From Bartonella apihabitans (lineage in GTDB: Bacteria; Pseudomonadota; Alphaproteobacteria; Rhizobiales; Rhizobiaceae): a stretch of DNA of 64,000 nt. The notes under the pieces were generated by a model. That model saw only the letters and a list, made by a program, of their open reading frames with translations. It was not told the origin of the DNA and did not search any database. Where the stretch lies: positions 1,550,001 to 1,614,000 of the forward strand of contig NZ_CP132387.1 in the NCBI RefSeq assembly GCF_030758755.1, read 5' to 3'. This document shows positions 50,182 through 59,903 of the stretch, piece after piece. The position numbers were made by a program, and so were the translations under genes. How positions within the stretch are numbered: position 1 is the first letter of the stretch; every line of letters starts with the position of its first letter.

Positions 50182-50813
50182 CGGGATAACCTTTCTGAGA
50201 GCGAACGAATCATAGCCGCCGTTGCACCCCATATATAATAATTCTTATATGAAATTGCATAAAAGCTCAGTTTTTCAGTGCCAAACGACTTTGAAAAGAT
50301 CACATAATTTTTCGGATCGAGCACAAAAGATAACGGAACGGTAAATATTTCATCAACCTCGTTATCGTTTTTGGTAAATTGTGCGCTTTCCTTAATCAAG
50401 CCGACAATTGGTCGAATCTCGAAACCGGTTCCGGTATAGTGGAATTGCAGCTCTCCCAATTTGGTGAAATCATCCGGTTTCAGTCCTATTTCCTCATAAG
50501 CTTCCCGAATTGCTGTTTCCTCGTCACTTTTGTCATGCGCTTCCCTTTTTCCGCCCGGAAAAGCGATCTGTCCGGAATGTTTATGAAGTTTTTCCGTTCG
50601 CTTCGTTAAAACCAGATTGGGAACACCGGACTTTTCAATAATTCCGATAAGCACTGCCGAGCGCTGCCATGAAGAACGATCTTTTTTTTGTCTTGATTTG
50701 AAAAGGGGCGAAGAAAAGTCTTGCGAATCCTGACCATTTTTCGAAAAATCTAATGGCTCGCCAAATTTTTTTATAACATCGTCGATAAGTAAAGGGGTAT
50801 TTTTTGCATTCAA
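50178..50813 (-). CDS. NUDIX hydrolase, CoA pyrophosphatase type
   Basis: A 211-residue hydrolase. The NUDIX box G-x5-E-x7-R-E-x-x-E-E-x-G reads G-K-R-E-A-H-D-K-S-D-E-E-T-A-I-R-E-A-Y-E-E, preceded by the CoA-type block H-S-G-Q-I-A-F-P-G-G-K. E. coli NudL and yeast Pcd1 of this group cleave CoA and its derivatives. It is coupled to cca by overlapping codons. Confidence 0.9.
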   Translation of the reverse strand: MNAKNTPLLIDDVIKKFGEPLDFSKNGQDSQDFSSPLFKSRQKKDRSSWQRSAVLIGIIEKSGVPNLVLTKRTEKLHKHSGQIAFPGGKREAHDKSDEETAIREAYEEIGLKPDDFTKLGELQFHYTGTGFEIRPIVGLIKESAQFTKNDNEVDEIFTVPLSFVLDPKNYVIFSKSFGTEKLSFYAISYKNYYIWGATAAMIRSLSERLSR

Positions 50814-50986
50814 TTTTTTAGAACCTTTTTGGCAAATTGTTGCTCGAAACTCTTTACACGCTTCATTTCTGTTATTTTTCTGTTACAAGCCTTGAAATAG
50901 TCATTGTTCAGAGATGAAGGTGGTGACAAATTTTATCACCGTCAATTCCAAACGGTTATGCAAGAGAAAAGTTCTGGGGAAAAGCC

Positions 50987-52066
50987 ATGCGAAGCGCTTC
51001 TAAAAAACCATCCGAGCCCAAAAAAACAACAACCGGCGCGTCCACCCGCAAATCGTCCGGTAAATCGGCTCCCGAAAAAGCAGCCAGCAATGACGCCACT
51101 AAAATTATTGCCGATTTTGACACAATCAAAAAGACGTTCGACACTTTGCGCACGACAATCGACCAGATTGTCTTTGGCCAAAGCAATGTAGTTGAAAACA
51201 GCATTATCACCATTCTCTCGGGCGGCCATGCACTGCTTGTCGGCGTTCCCGGACTCGCCAAAACCCGCCTTGTCGAAACATTGGGAACGGTTCTCGGACT
51301 TGACCAAAAACGCATCCAGTTTACCCCCGATTTGATGCCGTCCGATATTATCGGTTCCGAAGTTATGGATACCGACAAAAGCGGAAAGCGCGCTTTCCGC
51401 TATATCAAAGGGCCGGTTTTTACCCAGCTTCTGATGGCTGACGAAATAAACCGTGCCTCGCCCAGAACCCAATCGGCGCTTTTGCAGGCAATGCAGGAAT
51501 ACCATGTCACTGTTGCCGGCGAAGAATATGATTTGCCAAGCCCTTTCCATGTGCTTGCAACCCAAAACCCGCTTGAACAGGAAGGAACCTACCCGCTTCC
51601 GGAAGCCCAGCTTGACCGCTTTCTCATGCAAATCAATGTCGATTATCCGGATGCCGACACCGAACGGCGTATTATTATTGAGACAACAGGAAGTAAGGAA
51701 GAAACCATAAAACCGGTTCTCGACGGGAAAAAACTCAAGGCCATTCAGGAAATGGTGCGGCAAATGCCGATTTCCGAAAAAGTCGTCAATGCCATTTTAA
51801 AATTGGTTCGCTCTGCCCGTCCCGATGCCGACAACGAGCATGCCAAAAAACATATTGCCTGGGCTGGAACGCGTGCCTCGCAAGCGCTTTCCTTATGTAC
51901 AAGAGCACGTGCTCTCTATCAGGGGCGGCTTGCCCCCTCGGTTGATGATGTCAAAGCTTTGGCAGTTCCTATTTTACAGCACCGCATGGCATTAAACTTC
52001 ACAGCACGCGCAGACGGGATTACGATTTTTGAAGTCATCAACAATCTTGTCGACAAGATTGACTAA
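50987..52066 (+). CDS. MoxR-family AAA+ ATPase
   Basis: A 359-residue AAA+ protein that is thought to act as a chaperone for maturation of vWA-containing partners. A basic Ser/Lys N-terminal tail (about 40 residues) precedes the core. Walker A G-V-P-G-L-A-K-T (about 84-91), Walker B L-L-M-A-D-E-I-N-R-A (about 148-157), sensor 1 A-T-Q-N-P-L-E-Q-E and the sensor 2/lid region are normal. First gene of a four-gene cluster whose other members are DUF58, a DUF4159 membrane protein and a large membrane protein. Confidence 0.92.
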   Translation: MRSASKKPSEPKKTTTGASTRKSSGKSAPEKAASNDATKIIADFDTIKKTFDTLRTTIDQIVFGQSNVVENSIITILSGGHALLVGVPGLAKTRLVETLGTVLGLDQKRIQFTPDLMPSDIIGSEVMDTDKSGKRAFRYIKGPVFTQLLMADEINRASPRTQSALLQAMQEYHVTVAGEEYDLPSPFHVLATQNPLEQEGTYPLPEAQLDRFLMQINVDYPDADTERRIIIETTGSKEETIKPVLDGKKLKAIQEMVRQMPISEKVVNAILKLVRSARPDADNEHAKKHIAWAGTRASQALSLCTRARALYQGRLAPSVDDVKALAVPILQHRMALNFTARADGITIFEVINNLVDKID

Positions 52067-52095
52067 CCGGAAAAGAGAGACGGCGAAAACAGATA

Positions 52096-53001
52096 ATGGC
52101 GATTGCTCGTGACATAGTTGCAGAAACACCGAATGATCTTGCGGCGAAAGCACGCATCCAGTCGGCCAAATTGCCTGACCTTCTCATCGAAGCGCGGCAT
52201 ATTGCCAATACACTTGTCAGCGGTTTTCACGGTCGTCGTAAACGCGGAACCGGCGATAATTTCTGGCAGTTCCGTCCCTATGTGGAAGGCGAGCCGGTTT
52301 CGCGTATTGATTGGCGCCGCTCTGCACGTGATGACCATATCTATCTTCGTGATCGTGAATGGGCGGCTGCCCAGACCGTTTGGATACTCCCCGATCAATC
52401 GGCATCCATGCACTATCAATCGCGGTTTTCCCCTATTGCCAAAGATAGCTATGCCATGCTCATGGCGCTCACGCTTTGTGAATTGTTTGCCCGTTCGGGT
52501 GAGCGTGTTGCTGTACCGGGGCTTATGGCGCCAACAAGTTCACGCAATGCCGCCGAAGAAATGGCTTTGAATTTTGCAGCTCTTAAAGAGCCTTATGAAT
52601 ACGGCCATTTTCTGGACATAAATCACCATTCCCATATGATTATATTGAGTGATTTCCTTGATGATCCGGAGGAAATCCGCAAAAAATTCGCTTCCCTGAC
52701 AAGCGCCAATGTCACACAACATTTTGTTGAAATTTGTGACCCTGCAGAGGAACGTTTTCCCTATCATGGACGGGTGGAATTTTTTGATCCGGAAACCCGT
52801 CAACATTATCTTGCCGGACGCTCCGAAACATTTCACGATACTTATCTTCGCCTTTATCAGGCACGCCGTCAAAGCCTTGCAGATTTTGCCAAAATTTCCG
52901 GTTCAAGCTACCATATTGCTCCGACAGACAAAAAAATGAGCGCAGTTATATTGGCGCTTGCCGCAATGGTCGGTCAGGCGTCGGGCTACAGGAGAGGATG
53001 A
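52096..53001 (+). CDS. DUF58-domain protein (vWA-like partner of MoxR)
   Basis: A 301-residue soluble protein. The DUF58 signature (F-R-P-Y-V-E-G-E-P-V-S-R-I-D-W-R-R-S-A-R-D) spans residues 58-78, and a MIDAS-like D-Q-S-A-S-M follows in a vWA-like fold. Such proteins accompany MoxR ATPases nearly everywhere, but no biochemical function is proven. It starts 29 bases after moxR and ends three bases before the next gene, so they are cotranscribed. Confidence 0.9.
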   Translation: MAIARDIVAETPNDLAAKARIQSAKLPDLLIEARHIANTLVSGFHGRRKRGTGDNFWQFRPYVEGEPVSRIDWRRSARDDHIYLRDREWAAAQTVWILPDQSASMHYQSRFSPIAKDSYAMLMALTLCELFARSGERVAVPGLMAPTSSRNAAEEMALNFAALKEPYEYGHFLDINHHSHMIILSDFLDDPEEIRKKFASLTSANVTQHFVEICDPAEERFPYHGRVEFFDPETRQHYLAGRSETFHDTYLRLYQARRQSLADFAKISGSSYHIAPTDKKMSAVILALAAMVGQASGYRRG

Positions 53002-53004
53002 GCT

Positions 53005-55837
53005 ATGGGGTTTGCTGCACCTTTTCTCCTGTTTTTTCTGATTGCGCTACCGGCTATCTGGTGGCTTTTGCATGTCACGCCACCTGCTCCGACACGTGAA
53101 ATTTTTCCGCCTTTGCGGCTTTTGTTGAAGATTGCCAATCGTGAGGAAACGCCGAACCGCACACCATGGTGGTTACTGTTTTTGCGCCTTCTTATGGTGG
53201 CACTGGTCATTTTCGCTTTAGCTGACCCGATTTGGCGGCCTGCTACAACCATTTTGACAGGCAATGCCCCTCTTGCTCTTGTCATTGATAATGGCTGGGC
53301 TTCGGTTCATGACTGGGACAAGCGGATCGATATTGCACTCGATCTCGTCAATCAGGCAGAAAAAGCGAAAAAAACAATCTATATTGCCGCAACAGCCGAC
53401 AATGACAATCAGGACATCCGTGCATTAAACAGTAACGAGGCAGAGAAGCTCCTTCATACGATGCGCCCGCTTTCCTTACCCACGCATCGCCGTTCTGTCA
53501 TCAATAAACTGGCGACATTACTGAAAGGCGAAAAAGCCGACATTGTCTATCTTTCAGACGGCTTGCAAATGGTTGAAGATGATGAAGCCTTCAGCCCGCT
53601 CATGAAGCTCGCCGATCGCGATATTCTGGTTTATGAGCGCGATATATCCGATCTTGTTGGCATCACTTCAACCAAAAACGATAATGGTGCACTCGCCGTC
53701 GATCTTATCCGTGCCAAAGGGGAAGGTGAAAAAATTCTGTCTCTGGGAGCCTATGACAGTCAGGGACGGATGATTGCGGAAACCGAAACACGTTTCGAAG
53801 ACGGGGAAACCTCTACAGTATCCGCTTTCAATTTACCCGTTGAAATAAAGAATGATATAGCGGCTGTCAAAGTAAACGGCCAGCATGACGTTGCAGCCAC
53901 ATATCTTTCCGACGCAAGAAATCATATCTATCGGGTGGGTTTGGTTTCGCCTTCTGCAAGCGAATTGGCCCAGCCCCTGCTTTCCCCCTTCTATTATGTT
54001 CAAAATGCCCTTTATGGCCGGGCCGATATTTTAACCTCGAAAGGTCAATCATTCGAAAAGACAATCGAAATATTGGTAACCTTCGCTCATCCCTCAACAA
54101 TCATTCTGGATGATGTCGTCAATATGCCCGAGGTTACCCGGCAACAACTCGACCATTTTGTCGAACAGGGTGGTACGCTTATCCGCTTTGCCGGGCAATC
54201 TTGCGAGTAACGATAATGAAGACACACTTCTACCGGTTAAATTGCGTCATGGAGAACGTCAATTAGGCGGCATTATGTCTTGGGCAACACCGCAAAAACT
54301 TGCGCCTTTACCAAAAACAGGCATTTTTTCCGATCTTGCCTATCCGGAAGATGTCACTGTTTCACGGCAAATTCTTGCCGAGCCAAGCCCCGAACTTTTT
54401 GATCATACATGGTTGAGCCTTGCTGATGGTACACCGCTTGTCACTGCTCGCGCACATGGTAAAGGCATGTTGGTCTTCATTCACACGTCTGCCAGTCCGA
54501 CATGGTCAACCTTGCCGCTTTCCGGTTTTTTTGTCGAGATGATGCAAAAACTGGTGCAAACAGGAGAGCTCGCACAAAATGTACAATTCCTTTCCGAGGG
54601 CAAGGAAAATGTTGTTCGTGAACCGTGGCAGGTTATCGATAGTGATGGCTCTCTCGTACCTGCTCCATCGACAGTCGCGCCACTTAGCTTGAATGACAAA
54701 ACAGAAGCTCTTCCTTCGTTTAATCATCCACCCGGATTTTATGGCCAGAAGAATAATCTTTATGCGGTTAATCTCCTTGATAAAGACGATAGTTTTTTAC
54801 CTTTGAATAGCGAAATCTTTGCCGGTAAAGTTCATCTCATGGACTATTCGGGCGATGTCGAAAAACATCTGGGCGGGCTTTTTCTGGCGCTTGCCATTAT
54901 GCTTTTTGCAGTTGATACATTTATCGCGCTCTATTGTGGCGGATTATTCGGCAGTCAAAGGCGGTTTTTACGGAAAACTTCTTTTTTAATGGTGAGCTTG
55001 TGTTTTACCGGTGCCCTCATTCTTGGGCAAATAGGCACACCAAACCCTGCTTTTGCCGAAAAACTTTCGGCAAATGACGCTGCCATGGTGCAATCGGCGG
55101 GTAAAACCCGTTTGGCTTATGTAATAACCGGCCTTGATGATATTGACGATACGAGTAAAAACGGGCTTGAAGCCTTGAGCCAATTTTTGGTGACCCGCAC
55201 CACAATCGATCCCGGTTAGGTCGCCGGACTTGATCTCGAGCAAGACGAACTCGCATTTTATCCTTTGATCTATTGGCCGATCGACGCAAAATCGCCGATG
55301 CCTTCCAAAACTGCAATTGACAAAATCAACGCTTATATGAGTGAAGGCGGGACGGTTCTTTTCGACACCCAGGACCAGATTGAATCGGGCATGGATTTGA
55401 ATGGTAAAACCACTGCCAATAACCAGCGCTTGCGCGATATTCTTTCCGGCCTCAATATTCCTGCACTCGAAGAAGTGCCGCCTGACCATGTGATTGCACG
55501 ATCATTTTACATTATGCCCGATTTTCCTGGCCGTTACAGAGGCTCGCCCTTGTGGATTTTATCATCGGCTCTGGGAGGCAATGACAAACGCCCGATCCAT
55601 GCAGGCGACGGTGTAAGCTCTATTCTTATCACGGCAAACGACTTTGCCGGTGCCTGGGCACATGATGGCAAAGGCTCATGGAAATATCCCCTTGTTCCCG
55701 ATGATGATATGCAACGGGTCTGGGCTTTTCGTGGTGGTCTTAATATTGTTATGTATGTTCTTACCGGAAATTACAAAGCCGATCAGGTCCATGTACCGGC
55801 ACTTCTTGAACGTTTGGGGCAGGAGAAATCACGATGA
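53005..55837 (+). pseudogene. DUF4159/BatA-like membrane protein; one frameshift and one internal TAG
   Basis: The joined gene would encode 943 residues: two N-terminal helices of the BatA type (A-A-P-F-L-L-F-F-L-I-A-L-P-A-I-W-W-L-L), a long soluble region, two more helices near residue 630 and a C-terminal DUF4159 domain (G-L-D-L-E-Q-D-E-L-A-F-Y-P-L-I-Y-W-P-I, then G-G-T-V-L-F-D-T). The frame is broken at GGG 54193-54195; one extra G would explain it (F-A-G-N-L-A-S-N-D-N-E-D). A second lesion is TAG at 55217-55219 in D-P-G-x-V-A-G-L, where a single substitution from GAG would restore Glu. Two lesions of different kinds make real decay plausible here, unlike the other split genes. The last four bases overlap the next gene. 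Confidence 0.85.
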
Positions 55838-57954
55838 AGCAGTCTCTTGCATTCGAACCTCTTCTTTCATGGCCAATCAGTCTTACTTTGATCGGCCTTG
55901 CATTTTTATTGGTTGCTGCCGCTCTTATTCTGCGTAAAAGAGGTGCGGCTTTACGGGCTTGTGCTTTGGCAGCCTTGTCACTTGCCCTTCTCAACCCTGT
56001 CATGATCGAGGAACAAACAGAGCCGCTAAAAAGCGTTGTCGGTATTGTTTTAGACAAAAGCCAGAGCCAGAATTTTGGCACCCGTTCAAAAGACAGTCAG
56101 GATGCGATAGCCGCATTAAAAACCGAGCTTTCCAAACATCCCGAATTCGAACCTCGTTTCATCAATGCAGAAGCTATATCCAATTCGAATAATGGCAGCG
56201 AAACAAAATTATTCACTCCCTTGAATGAAGCCATTTCCGATGTTCCGCCTGCCCGTTATGCAGGCACTATTCTGGTGACCGACGGTCAGGTTCATGATGT
56301 CGATCTGGCCTCTTCCAATACAGCCGGAGAAAAACCGGTCAATGCATTGCTGACCGGTGAACCGGACGAATATGACCGTCAAATAAAATTTGTTGATCCG
56401 CCACGTTTCGGAATTACCAACAAGCCTTTTAAAATAAGGTTTGAAATAGCTGACAAAGGCAAAGTACCCGCTTCTGCCGATAAAGCGCTTGTCGAGCTCA
56501 AGGTCAACGGTAATGTTGTCTATCATGAGAGCGAAGAGACAAATCGGGAAATCGAAACGGAAATCACCCTTCCCCATGCGGGCAAAAACATTATCGAAGT
56601 GACAACCTCTCCTCTTGATGGGGAGTTGACCGCTGTCAATAACACTACTGTCACCATTATCGAGGGTATACGTGAAAATTTGCGCGTTCTCCTTGTTTCA
56701 GGCGAACCGCACAACGGGGAACGGACGTGGCGTGACCTTTTGAAAAGCGATCCCGCTATCGACCTTGTCCACTTTACAATTCTTCGCCCTCCCGAGAAAG
56801 CCGACAATACACCGCTCAGCCAGCTTTCACTGATTGTCTTTCCGACGACCGATCTTTTCGTCAACAAGATTAACGATTTTGATCTCGTCATTTTCGATCG
56901 CTATCAGCACTATAATGTATTGCCATTGATCTATTACGACTATGTAGCGCAATATGTGAAGAATGGCGGTGCATTATTGATGGCAACGGGACCTGAATTT
57001 GCTGGTGAAAATACACTTGCTGAAACACCGCTCATAAGTGTTCTGCCGGCTCTGCCAAGTGGCGAGGTCATTGAAAAACCTTTCACTCCGTCAATTACCA
57101 AAGCCGGAATGCGCCACCCTGTGACCCGTGGGCTGACCCATGTGACGGAAAAAGATGAAGAAAATACAAAGCGGGAAACGGTAAAGGGAAATTGGGGAAA
57201 ATGGCTTCGTCAGATAGCTGTTCAGGATACCTCGAATAGCACTGTCGTCATGAATGGCGCTGATAACCGGCCGCTTATGTTGTTATCCCATATGGATAAA
57301 GGCCGCGTTGGTATGTTGCTTTCTGACGAAGGCTGGCTATGGGCGCGCGGGTTTGAAGGTGGTGGCCCCTATGCGGCGCTTTATCGACGCATGGCCCATT
57401 GGCTCATGAAAGAACCGGAGCTCGAAGAAGAAGCATTGACAGCCTCCGGTGAAGGTAATCGTCTTACCATTCGCCGCCAGACCATGGCCGATAAGCCCGA
57501 CATTGCCACTGTTCATTTTCCGTCAGGGAAAATAAGCGATGTCACTTTGCAAAAACAGGAACCGGGTGTCTTTGAAGCAAGTCTCGATACCGACGAAATC
57601 GGCCTTTTTAAAGTAACGAACGGGGATAAGGAAGTTCTCACACATATCGGCCCCATCAATTCGCCCGAATATGCCGAATTGATTTCGACGGCTGAAAAAC
57701 TTCGCCCGCTTGCCAATAAAACAGGCGGAGCAATTGTCCGCTTGCATCAAAAGCAGGGTGATAAAATCGAGCTACCTTCAATCGACGTTCAGCAAAACAG
57801 TGATGTCGTCAAAAACCGGAACCACATTGTCCTTAACGAAGCAACTGAAACAAGACTGGTTAACACATTTGCCCTTCCTCTTTTCAATGGCGTTCTTGCC
57901 CTCGTCGTTTCACTCTTTCTACTCGCCAGCCTTTGGTATAGAGAAGGTCGTTAA
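55834..57954 (+). CDS. large membrane protein with vWA-/glutamine-amidotransferase-like region (MoxR cluster)
   Basis: A 706-residue protein. Two N-terminal helices (about 12-58), then V-G-I-V-L-D-K-S-Q-S with the residues D-x-S-x-S of a MIDAS-like loop and I-L-V-T-D-G-Q-V, as in vWA domains. A beta-sandwich stretch, a class I amidotransferase-like stretch (V-K-N-G-G-A-L-L-M-A-T-G-P-E-F; no catalytic Cys seen) and one C-terminal helix ending L-W-Y-R-E-G-R follow. The gene overlaps the DUF4159 gene by four bases. Homologues sit in this place in many Rhizobiales but have no known role. Confidence 0.85.
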   Translation: MKQSLAFEPLLSWPISLTLIGLAFLLVAAALILRKRGAALRACALAALSLALLNPVMIEEQTEPLKSVVGIVLDKSQSQNFGTRSKDSQDAIAALKTELSKHPEFEPRFINAEAISNSNNGSETKLFTPLNEAISDVPPARYAGTILVTDGQVHDVDLASSNTAGEKPVNALLTGEPDEYDRQIKFVDPPRFGITNKPFKIRFEIADKGKVPASADKALVELKVNGNVVYHESEETNREIETEITLPHAGKNIIEVTTSPLDGELTAVNNTTVTIIEGIRENLRVLLVSGEPHNGERTWRDLLKSDPAIDLVHFTILRPPEKADNTPLSQLSLIVFPTTDLFVNKINDFDLVIFDRYQHYNVLPLIYYDYVAQYVKNGGALLMATGPEFAGENTLAETPLISVLPALPSGEVIEKPFTPSITKAGMRHPVTRGLTHVTEKDEENTKRETVKGNWGKWLRQIAVQDTSNSTVVMNGADNRPLMLLSHMDKGRVGMLLSDEGWLWARGFEGGGPYAALYRRMAHWLMKEPELEEEALTASGEGNRLTIRRQTMADKPDIATVHFPSGKISDVTLQKQEPGVFEASLDTDEIGLFKVTNGDKEVLTHIGPINSPEYAELISTAEKLRPLANKTGGAIVRLHQKQGDKIELPSIDVQQNSDVVKNRNHIVLNEATETRLVNTFALPLFNGVLALVVSLFLLASLWYREGR

Positions 57955-58020
57955 ATCCAAAAACGACCTTCTCAAACTTCAGAATAATGAGTTTCAAAAT
58001 AGCAAATGCTTGGTTATTGA

Positions 58021-58068
58021 TTGATAAATATCAAACGCTTTATTGATAAATGTTGTATCATTATCAAA
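58021..58068 (+). promoter_or_regulatory. FNR/FixK-type box with matching -10 element (class II promoter)
   Basis: TTGATAAATATCAA (58021-58034) is a perfect TTGAT-N4-ATCAA site. A -10-like TATCAT sits at 58056-58061, which places the start near 58068-58069 and the box centre 41 bases upstream, the class II position. The inverted repeat TTGATAA/TTATCAA (58043-58067) overlaps it. The controlled gene is unidentified. Confidence 0.6.
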
Positions 58069-58096
58069 CCATTTTTGATTACTCTATTGACGCATT

Positions 58097-58297
58097 TTGA
58101 CTTTTTTATTGATAACTTTTGTTTGCAATAACGATTTTCTGCCTTTATCCGAATCTGACAGAGTGAAAACAATTGCAAGACTTCAGCAAAATTTGAAAAT
58201 TGCAAAGTCACGGCAAAATAGTCCCGAAGAAAAAACCGAAGCCTTATCTGTGGCTATCAGAACAACCGGAATTTTCCGTGCCGATAGGACTCATTAG
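58097..58297 (+). CDS. possible small protein downstream of the FNR-type promoter
   Basis: A 66-codon frame starting TTG. The part from about 58150 (S-E-S-D-R-V-K-T-I-A-R-L-Q-Q-N-L-K-I-A-K-S) looks like a hydrophilic amphipathic helix and has more protein-like composition than neighbouring DNA. An internal GTG at 58162 is another possible start. No ribosome site is clear and no family is recognised. It is listed because a promoter seems to point at it. Confidence 0.25.
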   Translation: MTFLLITFVCNNDFLPLSESDRVKTIARLQQNLKIAKSRQNSPEEKTEALSVAIRTTGIFRADRTH

Positions 58298-58716
58298 GTT
58301 TCAATAAGCCTCAATGGCACCCCCTTGCAAAAACGATTTTTTATAATTGTATTTTTCTTCTTTTCTTATTTGTGAAGCTTTGCTGCCATCGAAGGCGAAA
58401 ACGCAACAGAAATTCTCAGAGAATTCTGACCGCCGCACGTTAAAGGCATTCATCTAAAATCTTCTTAAGACCTGCATTGGTTCATTCAATCATGTGGGCA
58501 ATGATAGTTTGTCGGATATAAAGTGCCTGCCCAATATAAAATGATTGAAAGTCCGAAAATCTCCCGCCTCTATTCAATCATATAAAAATACGACAAACAT
58601 ATAAAAAGCTGACTGTTCAGATAAGCCGGTTGTAATCGACGGGTTGCCCATTGAGGGGATCAAGCAAAAAACAACGGGATGTCGAACTGTTCCACCCCGA
58701 TTTTTCAAACATAAAA
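58298..58716. other. gene-free stretch before the GNAT gene
   Basis: AT-rich, convergent. No clear terminator, RNA gene or frame. Confidence 0.4.
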
Positions 58717-59297
58717 TCAAGCTTGCCTTTTTGACTGGTTTTTATTGAGAACAAGACCTGTTGCTTCGTCCATTGCTCCCTCGGACAGTTCCAATGCCAG
58801 AAGCCGTTCCGGATTGACCGGTGCAGGCATCATTATTTTGCCGTGAGCTACTTTAAAAAAACCGAAACGGCGATAATAAGGTTCATCTCCGACAAGAAGA
58901 ATGAAGGGAACATGCTTTTCTTTTGCCCTCTCTATTGTGTGCCGCATTAACAAGCTTCCAAGTCCGAGACTTTTTGTCTTGGGCGATATAACAATCAGCC
59001 GAGGAGATAGCCATTGGCACTGCCCACGACAATCGGGGTCATGCGGACTGTCCCGACAAGATCGCCATCTAATAAAAGAACAAAAGAAAGACTTTTGTCG
59101 TGGCCGCCTTTTTCGCGAATAAGATGGGCGGCACGCGTGAAACGGGCGGGACCAAAAGCCTCTCTGTTCAACTCTTCGATGAATTTTTCATGTTCCGATG
59201 TCTCTGTCATTATAGTGACATCGCTTTTCAACACTTCCGGAGCTTTTGCGTCGTCAGAATGAGACAACAACTCTTTTGCAGCAGAATTTTTTTCCAT
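58717..59297 (-). pseudogene. GNAT-family N-acetyltransferase; frame interrupted
   Basis: The restored protein has 193 residues. The N-terminal part ends G-S-A-N-G-Y-L-L-G and the C-terminal part continues I-V-I-S-P-K-T-K-S-L-G-L-G-S-L-L-M-R-H, which is the acetyl-CoA-binding motif A (R/Q-x-x-G-x-G/A) in a degenerate form, then G-D-E-P-Y-Y-R-R-F-G-F. One base is missing near 58998 (GGCTG should read GGCCTG). ATG at 59297 is a reasonable start; a shorter one is at the M-T-E-T-S-E-H codon near 59207. The substrate is unknown. Confidence 0.78.
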
Positions 59298-59809
59298 GAG
59301 ATGACCCGAGAGAAAAATAAGACAAACAAAATCAACGGTTAAAAATACCAAAACTTCGGCAGTTCATCGTCGTTGATTTGCAAAATACATATTCGTCTAC
59401 TTTTCCGGTGGGCATTCTTATGAATGGCTGTGAATGGCGTTTCTCATGACCCGAGCTTTCAAGCCTCTGGCCATTGTCAAAAAAGTTCGAAACAAACTTC
59501 GATCTAGTCGACATTGAAATAGTTAGCGAGAAAAAAACATGAAATCAATCAGATTTATCAGTATCTATATTTCGGATTGACAGTTTTGTCGCTTATAGAA
59601 AATTCCAACCGGTAATTTTATCAGGAATAAATCGAGATATTCGATTGTAACAATAACAAAATCGCCGCGAAATGATTCGATCTTAGTTAAGGATGAGTTA
59701 ATATTTCTAGTTGGATTCATTGGTATTTTTCCACAGCCCCGAATTTTTGTTGCAATTATGATACAGTCGCAACTCAAACAAGGCGATAAAGGGGCAAAAA
59801 GGCAATTGT
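59298..59809. other. gene-free stretch upstream of ompW
   Basis: AT-rich with no credible frame. A ten-base near-repeat (GAATGGCTGT/GAATGGCGTT at about 59418-59437) is present. It leads to the FNR box at 59810. Confidence 0.4.
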
Positions 59810-59823
59810 TTGATTCAAATCAA
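59810..59823. promoter_or_regulatory. perfect FNR/FixK-type box upstream of ompW
   Basis: TTGATTCAAATCAA is TTGAT-N4-ATCAA exactly. It lies 81 bases before the ompW start. FNR activates ompW in enterobacteria, so oxygen control is plausible here. Confidence 0.7.
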
Positions 59824-59903
59824 TGGATATTTCCGCTTAAATAGGTTTGAACAGATTCAAATTCTAGTTGTAAAACATGCACCGCTTTTTAGGAGACATA
59901 GAT

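Noticed and set aside
50942..51763. 273-codon minus-strand frame opposite moxR
   Set aside because: Antisense shadow of a well-defined AAA+ gene.
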